A stretch of DNA of 64,000 bases, taken from assembly GCA_036504535.1 (NCBI GenBank), contig DASXUY010000011.1, forward strand, positions 12,273 to 76,272, read 5' to 3'. Positions 16,367 through 23,029 of this stretch are shown here, in pieces. The translations under genes and the position numbers were made by a program. Source of the stretch: JARLGU01 sp036504535 (GTDB lineage: Bacteria > Armatimonadota > Armatimonadia > Armatimonadales > Capsulimonadaceae). The notes beneath the pieces are model-generated. The model made no database searches. It was not told the DNA's origin and saw nothing but the letters and a program-made list of their open reading frames with translations. Numbering within the stretch: the first letter of the stretch is position 1; each line of letters starts with the position of its first letter.

Positions 16367-17152
16367 ATGAACGTACAACTGCCACTTACATCACAACCCC
16401 ATGCGGCATTGCTTGCTGTGGGCATTCACGGTCCAGCGTTGCGCGAGGCGTACTGCGTCGAGCGGTCATGGTGCCTGCACCTGTACACGTACGAGGGCGA
16501 GGTGGTGGTAGACGGCGTCGCGCACCAAATACGACCGGGTTACGCAAGCATTTTGCGTCCGGGCGCGCGGACGCTGTACTCGTTTCCATCGCGGTCGATC
16601 CACGCGTGCGCTCACTTTTCTTTTGCGGAAAGTGATTCGGTAACGGTTGAGGTTCCGGTGATGCAGGACCTTGGACCACGGTTTGACGACCTCTACCGCA
16701 GCCTGGAGCAAGCGATCGGCTGGTTTCGGGCTCAACCAGTTCACGCCGATGTGCGGCTGTGGGATATTCTCTGGCAACTGGCGGCTCCTCAATCTTCAGC
16801 AGTGGAAACACACGTCCACCACCCCGCCGTAGTAAAAGCATGCGAGATAATAGAGCTGAACCTTGGCTCGCTGATGAGCGTTCGTGAACTCGCGGATACG
16901 GTGAGCCTGTCGCACAACCAGTTGACCCGCTTGTTTCAGACGACTCATGGCACAACCGTAATTGGGTACATCCAGGCGCGTCGCGCGCAGAGGGCCGAGT
17001 ACCTGCTGCTTCACACGCGGCTGCCTGTGAAGACCATTGCGGCACAGGTGGGCATGGACGACCCGCGCCTGTTCAACAGGCTGATGCGGCACGCGTTCGG
17101 TGCAACGGCAACGGGGATTCGCGAGCGCGGGAAGGCGTCAGGCTGTGGGTGA
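16367..17152 (+). CDS. AraC family transcriptional regulator
   Basis: This 261-residue regulator has an N-terminal cupin-type sensor domain (CLHLYTYEGEVVVDGVAHQ, then a PGYASILRPGARTLYSFPS strand pair) and a C-terminal double helix-turn-helix from about residue 165. The first HTH contains SVRELADTVSLSHNQLTRLF. The second, VKTIAAQVGMDDPRLFNRLM, matches the conserved AraC recognition region, and the linking GTTVIGYIQARRAQRAEYLL is typical. The cupin domain suggests sensing a small sugar-like ligand. It is divergent from the PhyH gene and followed by an epimerase gene that could belong to the same regulon. Identification is firm, the inducer unknown. Confidence 0.92.
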   Translation: MNVQLPLTSQPHAALLAVGIHGPALREAYCVERSWCLHLYTYEGEVVVDGVAHQIRPGYASILRPGARTLYSFPSRSIHACAHFSFAESDSVTVEVPVMQDLGPRFDDLYRSLEQAIGWFRAQPVHADVRLWDILWQLAAPQSSAVETHVHHPAVVKACEIIELNLGSLMSVRELADTVSLSHNQLTRLFQTTHGTTVIGYIQARRAQRAEYLLLHTRLPVKTIAAQVGMDDPRLFNRLMRHAFGATATGIRERGKASGCG

Positions 17153-17272
17153 CGCGGAAGTGCCATGCGGTGTTGACGTGGTAGCCAGCAATTCAGCTTG
17201 TTACGCTCTCGGTTGCAATCAGGTACTATATTTTCATAGAAGTCTGTAGTGACAAGCGGAGTATCATTGACG

Positions 17273-18223
17273 ATGTCGAGTAGCCGCCAGCATGTCGTAA
17301 TCGGTGGAAATGGAAGTGTCGGAAGACTAGTAGTTGCGGAGTTGCGTGCCCGCGGTTTGTCCGCAGTCCCCGTTCATAGATCGCCAGGAGACGACCCAAG
17401 CACAGTTGTCGCTGATTTTCTGGATCCGGCTCAAGCGGTTCGAGTCACCGGGAATGCCAGTCACCTGTACCTTTGCCTTGGCCTGAAGTACGATACCGCC
17501 GTGTGGCAGCGCGACTGGCCGGTTATCATGGCCAACGCGATTGAGGCAGCATCGCGTTCCGGCGCAAAAATCATCTTCCTCGACAACATCTACATGTACG
17601 GACCGAAACCCCTGTTGAACCCTATCACAGAGGATCATCCGACCAACCCGCCAGCAATCAAAGGCAAGGTTCGCAAGCAGATAGCCGAATCACTTCTCGA
17701 AGCGCACAAGTCGGGTAAAGTGACTGCCGTCATCGGACGCGCTGGCGACTTTTACGGACCCGGGGCGACGAACAGTCCACTTTACGTATCGGTGCTCAAA
17801 GAGATGCTGCTAGGAAGGCGTCCCCTCTGGATGGGCAATAACGCCGCTGTTCACAGCTTCATCCACATTGGCGACGCAGCGCGTGCGCTGGTGGAGCTGG
17901 CTCTTGCCGATGACACCTACGGTCAGGTGTGGCTACTCCCCGCCAGCAAGCCTACCCCAACGGTGCAGGCACTTGCCGACACGATGGGGCAGATCCTTGA
18001 GCGTCCGTCTGGCCTGCTGGTAGTGCCAAAGTTCGCGCTGAACGGGCTCACCTTTATCGTTCCGCTGATGAAGGAACTGAAGGAGATGCTGTATCAGTAC
18101 GAAACCGATTACGTCATCTCATCATTCAAGTTCATGAAGCGCTTTCCGTCGTTCACAGTGACATCGTATCAGCAGGGGATTACTGAGATGGTGGAGTGGT
18201 TCCGGAAAGATTCGGGGAAATAG
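17273..18223 (+). CDS. NAD-dependent epimerase/dehydratase family protein
   Basis: This 316-residue extended-SDR protein has the N-terminal cofactor motif GGNGSVGR in place of the classic GxxGxxG. NIYMYGP holds the active-site Tyr region in altered form, and a substrate-binding half follows (GRAGDFYGPGA, then FIHIGDAARAL). Such proteins act on nucleotide-sugars or small carbonyl compounds. The usual YxxxK reads KVRKQIAE here, so the catalytic Tyr is missing and activity is uncertain. The ATG at 17273 is taken as start, with GCGGAG eleven bases upstream; a GTG eight codons earlier is possible. It stands alone between the AraC gene and a toxin-antitoxin pair. Confidence 0.85.
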   Translation: MSSSRQHVVIGGNGSVGRLVVAELRARGLSAVPVHRSPGDDPSTVVADFLDPAQAVRVTGNASHLYLCLGLKYDTAVWQRDWPVIMANAIEAASRSGAKIIFLDNIYMYGPKPLLNPITEDHPTNPPAIKGKVRKQIAESLLEAHKSGKVTAVIGRAGDFYGPGATNSPLYVSVLKEMLLGRRPLWMGNNAAVHSFIHIGDAARALVELALADDTYGQVWLLPASKPTPTVQALADTMGQILERPSGLLVVPKFALNGLTFIVPLMKELKEMLYQYETDYVISSFKFMKRFPSFTVTSYQQGITEMVEWFRKDSGK

Positions 18224-18274
18224 ATTGCCTTGTCCCCATCGCAACAAGTGAGTTACGATGTAAACTAGCAATAT

Positions 18275-18287
18275 CTACTGAGAGTAG
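18275..18287. promoter_or_regulatory. Short dyad upstream of the toxin-antitoxin pair
   Basis: CTACT-GAG-AGTAG lies 18 bases before the antitoxin ATG. Its position suits an autoregulatory operator bound by the antitoxin, but the dyad is short and may be chance. Confidence 0.4.
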
Positions 18288-18305
18288 TTACGCGGAGAAT
18301 GCTAA

Positions 18306-18488
18306 ATGTCAACGCAAAATCCTGATGACAATAAACAACCGGAAGTGCTAGACGATGCGACTGCGGCAGCTATCCGGGAGGGGTTAGAATCTGAGGCGAA
18401 CGGCCACTTTTTATCAATGAACGAAGTCGTAGAATTCGCGCGGGAAAGACGCAAAGCATGGCAAGCGGTGCCTCAAGTGGCCGCATAA
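18306..18488 (+). CDS. ParD-like antitoxin
   Basis: This 60-residue acidic protein begins polar, then carries the TAAAIREGLESEANGHFLSMNE stretch broken by a short turn (residues ~18-40) and ends in a basic helix EFARERRKAW. Small acidic proteins of this form pair with ParE/RelE toxins. Its stop codon lies 31 bases inside the downstream toxin gene, the usual translational coupling of such modules. GGAG lies eight bases before the ATG at 18306. The DNA-binding part is short; I infer antitoxin function mainly from the partner. Confidence 0.78.
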   Translation: MSTQNPDDNKQPEVLDDATAAAIREGLESEANGHFLSMNEVVEFARERRKAWQAVPQVAA

Positions 18489-18799
18489 TTCAATTTGCCG
18501 ATGCCGCTACACTTGATATTGCGAGCATTGACAACTCGACAGCGGCTATGTGGGGTCCTCGGCAGGCTGATTTGTACGTCGAATTCCTTCAAGATGAAGT
18601 TCTCAAGATTGCGACGTCGCCCGAGATAGGCCGTGACACCGAGCAGTTTCCAGGCATCAAATCTTACGTGGCTAAACTCAAGCGTCGCAGACAATCGCAC
18701 GGCCATAGGATTGTGTACCGTGAGATTCCCGGCGGCATCCGGGTAATCAGAATTCTTCACACGGCAATGCAGTGGCACGATCACGTGGAGACTGAGTAG
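18458..18799 (+). CDS. ParE/RelE-superfamily toxin
   Basis: This 113-residue protein has the toxin fold signature near its C-terminus: KRRRQSHGHRIVYREIPGGI, then RVIRILHTAMQWHDHV. This matches ParE-type proteins (HRIVYR followed by ILH..M.W..H). ParE toxins poison gyrase, while RelE members cleave mRNA; the sequence does not decide between them. The gene overlaps the antitoxin by 31 bases and has no separate ribosome-binding site, so it is translated by coupling. It ends five bases from the convergent M24 peptidase gene. Confidence 0.85.
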   Translation: MASGASSGRIIQFADAATLDIASIDNSTAAMWGPRQADLYVEFLQDEVLKIATSPEIGRDTEQFPGIKSYVAKLKRRRQSHGHRIVYREIPGGIRVIRILHTAMQWHDHVETE

Positions 18800-18803
18800 T
18801 TCC

Positions 18804-19907
18804 CTATACTACCGCCGGATGCGCCGGTATCGGAGCATTGAACACTCGGACACCATCGGCCGTAACGGTCACGATGTTTTCGAGGCGTGTACCGAACTTA
18901 CCGGGGAGATAGATCCCGGGTTCGATAGAGAAGCACTCCCCTTCGCGCAGATTGTGCGCATTCCCAGCGACGATGTTTGGCAGTTCGTGATCGTCCAGCC
19001 CGATCCCGTGCCCTGTACGGTGGATGAACTGCTCGCCGTAGCCTGCATCGTCGATCACCTTTCGTGTGGCGGCGTCAACGGCGCCCGCAGCGACTCCGGG
19101 TCTGGCGGCAGAGACACCCGCGCTCTGGGCCCGGTAGACGATGTCGTAGACGGCAGCAACTTCGGCAGATGGTTCGCCGATACAGACGATGCGTGTGATA
19201 TCACCGCAGTAGCCGTCTATTCGCGCTCCCAGGTCCAGTGTAGCAACATCTCCACTTCGTAGCGCGCGGTCGCCAGGCGTATGGTGCGGAAGCGCCGAGT
19301 TTTCGCTTGCAGCGACTATGGTGTCGAACGCAAGTGTTCCCCCAGCTTCGTGAATAGCGGACTCGATAGTGCGCGCGATCTGCCGCTCGGTTGCGCCAAC
19401 GCGACAGGCGGCGAGTCCCGCGAGATAGGCGGCGTCAGTGGCGTCGGCTGCCCGCTGTAGGGCCGCCAACTCAGCGGCGTCCTTGCGCATCCGCAGATCG
19501 GCGATCACGGTCCCGGCACTCGTGAAGCGTGCACCGGGAAGCAGGCGCTGCATTGGCAGCAGGAAGCGCGCCGCCATGTTATCGTCGACACCAATCGTGA
19601 CATCCCCCAGCTCAAGTTGCCCCGCAAGCGCGGCAATCATCGGCTCCCAGCCAGTGTTGTCGCCCCAGATTCGCACACCACCGATGCCAGCGGCGTTGGC
19701 CTCAGTCTGCGCAGCGTTCACCGATGGCGTAACAAACACGGGATCCCTGTCGGCGACGACGATCAGACACAGGAGACGCTCATATCCCTCTTCGCTAAAA
19801 CCTGTGAGGTAACGCATCGACGCGCCTGGTGTGAAAACAGCGGCATCGATTGCGGCGTCGAGCATTGCGATGCGCAGGTTGGTGAGGCGTTGGGAGTAGG
19901 GTGTCAT
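18804..19907 (-). CDS. M24 family Xaa-Pro peptidase (aminopeptidase P-like)
   Basis: This 367-residue enzyme has an N-terminal creatinase-like domain (residues 1-~125) and the C-terminal pita-bread metallopeptidase domain. Metal ligands are visible in order: LDLGARIDGYCGDITR (two Asp), HRTGHGIGLDDHE (His), SIEPGIYLPG (Glu) and GTRLENIVTV (Glu). This is the signature of enzymes that remove N-terminal residues next to proline, or related creatinases. Its start overlaps the stop of the membrane-protein gene by four bases (ATGA), so it is translationally coupled as the last gene of a three-gene operon. The operon mates do not suggest a substrate. Confidence 0.93.
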   Translation of the reverse strand: MTPYSQRLTNLRIAMLDAAIDAAVFTPGASMRYLTGFSEEGYERLLCLIVVADRDPVFVTPSVNAAQTEANAAGIGGVRIWGDNTGWEPMIAALAGQLELGDVTIGVDDNMAARFLLPMQRLLPGARFTSAGTVIADLRMRKDAAELAALQRAADATDAAYLAGLAACRVGATERQIARTIESAIHEAGGTLAFDTIVAASENSALPHHTPGDRALRSGDVATLDLGARIDGYCGDITRIVCIGEPSAEVAAVYDIVYRAQSAGVSAARPGVAAGAVDAATRKVIDDAGYGEQFIHRTGHGIGLDDHELPNIVAGNAHNLREGECFSIEPGIYLPGKFGTRLENIVTVTADGVRVFNAPIPAHPAVV

Positions 19908-21793
19908 TTCGGTGTTTCTCCAGTGAGCTCCAGCGAACCTGCCGCAGCAGGGCCCTGCTCGACGCTTTTCGAAGGAGCGCTCAGCATTTCGTGGATGAGA
20001 GTGACGGCGGGCGCGAGGAAGATAAAGACCATGGCGACAAAGCCGGAGTCGTTGAAGAGCAGCGCTGCGGCGGATGTCCCGATGGCGACGCGCACGAGGC
20101 CGTTGTAGAGCGGGTCGGCGGCAAGGTGCTCCCGGACGCGGTCACGCAGTGTCGTGCGCTTCCAGAGCAGCCAGACGGGGATCATACCGACGTAGGTGAG
20201 GAGCACGCCGGGGACGGTCGCGGTCAAGATGGCCATCTTGGCTTTGCGCAGAGCAACGTGCCAGATGTAGCCGATGTCGCCGTGGGTGGCGTGAGCGGCG
20301 GCGGTCTGGATATGGGTGACGCGCGCGCCGGTGAAATGGGCGACGGCGGCCCAGACGAAGACGAGCGCGAAGCCGGCAATAGCGGATGCGGCAAACGTGC
20401 GCCATGTGAGCTTTCGCCCACACGCAAGGTGCAGCCACGCCGGGATAAACGCCGTCAGCGATGTGACCGCCCCACCCGCCTTCGCGCCAAACGCCGGGTA
20501 CGACAAGGCGACGGCGATGGCGAGGTAAACGGCAGCGAGAAGCGCGTTTCGGAATGCTGGGATCGGGTCGAGGTAGTGAGAGCGGTAGAGGTAGTACGAT
20601 GCGACGAGAGCGTATCCGATCAGGACGCCCATGTACTCGTTGCCGATGCCGTAGAACCGTATCCCAGAGATCCAATAGCCGCTAAGTGCTGAACGAGCGA
20701 CGAGATGCGTCCCCGTGAAGCCGTCGACGACGATCACGAACACGGTGAGCGCCGCGAGACCGCCCATGCTGGGGATAGCGGCGAGCAGCAGGCCGCAGCA
20801 GACTATGGCCGCGCCGTAGCTCAGCAAGCTGTGCGGGTCGATCAGCGGTGCGAGGAGCAGAGCCAGTGGCAGCGCAGCCGCCATGCGGAGGAAGTAGCGC
20901 AGCAGTGAGGGCTGCGTGTCGGCCGTCAGCGCCGTCGACGTCACGACACGCTGGCTTGGTAGGATGATATGAACAGCTCGTTTCCCCTGCAGTTGCCGCT
21001 TCCCGGTCGACACCGACCACAGCGCGGCGAGGAGCGCAACGAAGCTGATCGTGCCATACAGCCACATGGTGGGAAGCAGGATGCGGGCGTTCAGGTGCGC
21101 GAGGCGGGCCATGCGGGAGAGGTCTGCTCTTGTAGTCCACAGGCCGCACTGGGTGACGGCAGCGCCTGACATTGTGGCCGGTATTGGCAATCTCGAGTAC
21201 TTTAGGACGGTTGGCGCAATGTCCCGTAGCGCAACTAGACCAGGGGTTTGCGTTGTCGGCGATGTCAGAAGTTCTCCCTGCGGCCCATTTTCCGCGCAAA
21301 CTACAACTGCCGAAAGCTGGTTCCATTCAGCGGTCGTGGGATCTAAAGGGGGAAACCCGCAGATCACGATCGTACTTCCGCGTGCGATCTCACTTTTTGC
21401 GATTAGGGCAGCCATGGCGAGGGATTCCGACGGCAGCACTGTGACTGCATTCGGCTTTGACGAATATGCCACCGTCTTAAGCAACAGGTTACGGTTTGGG
21501 TTCTTCGTGTTCGCCGTATCCCCGGCGTAGAGCGTGGCGTACAGATTACCGGTAGGGTTAGGCTTTCGTGCATTCCCGGGCGAAAGTAAGCCGATTGCGG
21601 AATGGGTTAGCAGTTCGACCATAGGCTGATCGCGCGACTCAATTACATCCTGGTACGTTAGCCCCGGCACTACGATGAGCGTAACGTGGCCCGAGAGCGA
21701 CGTTCCCGCAACTGCGGGACGTGGAACGGCCAGCGCGATGGTCAGCAGCGCGAGGAGGATTAGCAAGAGGCTTCGAAAAGGTCGGGCGCTCAT
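19904..21793 (-). CDS. Polytopic membrane protein with large extracytoplasmic N-terminal domain
   Basis: This 629-residue protein has a signal-like segment (residues ~8-28), then a soluble part to about residue 240, then roughly ten membrane helices. The soluble part contains VTLIVVPGLTYQDVI and GNLYATLYAGDTANTKNPNR, reminiscent of the alkaline-phosphatase superfamily core but without clear metal ligands. A GIGNEYMGVLIGYA motif lies in the membrane half. I do not recognise a named family. It overlaps the cupin gene upstream and the M24 peptidase gene downstream by four bases each, so the three are one operon. A role in cell-envelope chemistry is possible but unproven. Confidence 0.8.
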   Translation of the reverse strand: MSARPFRSLLLILLALLTIALAVPRPAVAGTSLSGHVTLIVVPGLTYQDVIESRDQPMVELLTHSAIGLLSPGNARKPNPTGNLYATLYAGDTANTKNPNRNLLLKTVAYSSKPNAVTVLPSESLAMAALIAKSEIARGSTIVICGFPPLDPTTAEWNQLSAVVVCAENGPQGELLTSPTTQTPGLVALRDIAPTVLKYSRLPIPATMSGAAVTQCGLWTTRADLSRMARLAHLNARILLPTMWLYGTISFVALLAALWSVSTGKRQLQGKRAVHIILPSQRVVTSTALTADTQPSLLRYFLRMAAALPLALLLAPLIDPHSLLSYGAAIVCCGLLLAAIPSMGGLAALTVFVIVVDGFTGTHLVARSALSGYWISGIRFYGIGNEYMGVLIGYALVASYYLYRSHYLDPIPAFRNALLAAVYLAIAVALSYPAFGAKAGGAVTSLTAFIPAWLHLACGRKLTWRTFAASAIAGFALVFVWAAVAHFTGARVTHIQTAAAHATHGDIGYIWHVALRKAKMAILTATVPGVLLTYVGMIPVWLLWKRTTLRDRVREHLAADPLYNGLVRVAIGTSAAALLFNDSGFVAMVFIFLAPAVTLIHEMLSAPSKSVEQGPAAAGSLELTGETPK

Positions 21794-22287
21794 CGGCCCC
21801 CCAGAAGGGCGACCGATTCGCCCAAGCCCGGGAATCGAGCGGCGACTTCGGCTTCGGTGGCCATCTCGAAGTCGGCGAAGTCGAAGCCGGGGGAGACGAG
21901 GCAGCCTACGAGCGACCAGCCGTGCTCGCCGCTTGGACGCGGGAATGCCGCTTGCCAGCAGTCGGCGGGGACGACACGGCGCGGGAGTTCGCCAGCGGCT
22001 ATGTCCATGCCGACAGGCTCATCGTGGAACGTGCCGTCGTGATCGATCCAGCGCAGCATGTACGCGTCGCCGCCGTGGTACAGGAACTGCTCATCGCTTC
22101 CGAGCACACGGTGCCATGCGGAGACGTCTCCGGCGCGCAGGAGGAAATAGATGAGGGTGGCCGCGCTTCGACCACCGCGAACGTCCACCGTTTCGGCGGA
22201 TCGGAACGTCTCGCGAAAGGCGCCGCCTTCGGGGTGTGGGACTAGCTCAAGGGCTTCGATGATCTGATCGGCGGATGTCATGGTCAT
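21790..22287 (-). CDS. Cupin family protein (DUF985)
   Basis: This 165-residue cupin has the DUF985 pattern: LELVPHPEGGAFRETFRS near the N-terminus, then IYFLLRAGDVSAWHRVLGSD, FLYHGGDAYMLRWID and the C-terminal GCLVSPGFDFADFEMA. The fold is a small beta-barrel that often binds a metal or nucleotide-sugar-like ligand; the function of this group is not established. Two nearby ATGs (22287 and 22281) are possible starts; neither has a clear ribosome-binding site. It is the first gene of the cupin / membrane protein / M24 operon, with a dispersed repeat just upstream. Confidence 0.88.
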   Translation of the reverse strand: MTMTSADQIIEALELVPHPEGGAFRETFRSAETVDVRGGRSAATLIYFLLRAGDVSAWHRVLGSDEQFLYHGGDAYMLRWIDHDGTFHDEPVGMDIAAGELPRRVVPADCWQAAFPRPSGEHGWSLVGCLVSPGFDFADFEMATEAEVAARFPGLGESVALLGGR

Positions 22288-22301
22288 GTCGGTGGCTAAA
22301 T

Positions 22302-22345
22302 ACCTCACCCCCGGCCCCTCTCCTAGGATAAGGAGAGGGGAGGAT
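22302..22345. repeat. Dispersed repeat family 1, single copy upstream of the cupin operon
   Basis: CCTCACCCCCGG, CCCCTCTCC, TAGGATAA, GGAGAGGGG. It sits between the two divergent-ended minus-strand groups. Confidence 0.85.
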
Positions 22346-22372
22346 TATAGGAGAGGCCTGGCGAAAGCTTGG

Positions 22373-22672
22373 CTAGCGCGTACTGTCGATATCGTCTTTG
22401 CTGTCTTTGTCCTCTTTGTCGCCCTTTTCGCGGTTGTAGACGGCGTAGAACACGATGAAGCGGTAGACGGCAGCAACCATCGCGATTGCACCAGCGTTCT
22501 TCCCGAACAGGAATGCCATGGACATGATAATGACTGCGGTCCACAGGATGATGGCGAAGACCTTGAACGGAACGTTGTCCTCCTTGCTCAGCCACATGGT
22601 AACAGCGGTCACGAGAGACCACGTTGTGAGGCTTACAAGGATAACGGTCAACAGTGAACCGGCTGGAGGCAT
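22373..22672 (-). CDS. Small membrane protein of unknown function
   Basis: This 99-residue protein has three hydrophobic segments (residues ~5-25, 32-52 and 58-78) and a highly charged tail (EKGDKEDKDSKDD). No family recognised. The start at 22672 gives a membrane segment at once; upstream Met codons are also in frame. It lies 40 bases after a similarly small membrane-protein gene in the same direction, so the pair probably shares a transcript from the alaS side. Confidence 0.7.
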   Translation of the reverse strand: MPPAGSLLTVILVSLTTWSLVTAVTMWLSKEDNVPFKVFAIILWTAVIIMSMAFLFGKNAGAIAMVAAVYRFIVFYAVYNREKGDKEDKDSKDDIDSTR

Positions 22673-22711
22673 ATGGTTTCTTTCGCCTGCGTCAAGTGAT
22701 GGCAAGCTGTA

Positions 22712-23002
22712 CTACGGGCGAGGAACAATTCGTCCTGATGGGGAGCTACGACGCTCGCGAAGGATGTCGGCAATGTGGATAATGCACGCGACCACAGCGG
22801 CAATGGCGCCGAGGCCACCCGCGCAGGCGTATGCGGCGAAGACGACCGCAAGGCACCAGCCAGCGAGAACGTTGATGATCAATGTTGGGCGCGACTCATA
22901 AGCCACCCATGATGTCGCTATATCGAGTATGAACCTGGTGACAAACGTTGCCACCAAGGTTCGTACCAACAATACAAGCAGATCGTTACCAAAGAGTTGC
23001 AT
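22712..23002 (-). CDS. Small membrane protein of unknown function
   Basis: This 96-residue protein has hydrophobic stretches near residues 5-30 and 42-78, which would give two or three membrane helices, and a basic C-terminus. No recognised domain. It starts 28 bases after the alaS stop codon in the same direction and is followed closely by another small membrane protein. Expression as the tail of an alaS transcript is likely. Confidence 0.7.
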   Translation of the reverse strand: MQLFGNDLLVLLVRTLVATFVTRFILDIATSWVAYESRPTLIINVLAGWCLAVVFAAYACAGGLGAIAAVVACIIHIADILRERRSSPSGRIVPRP

Positions 23003-23029
23003 AGGTCGTCGCCACCGTAAACCGATCCG

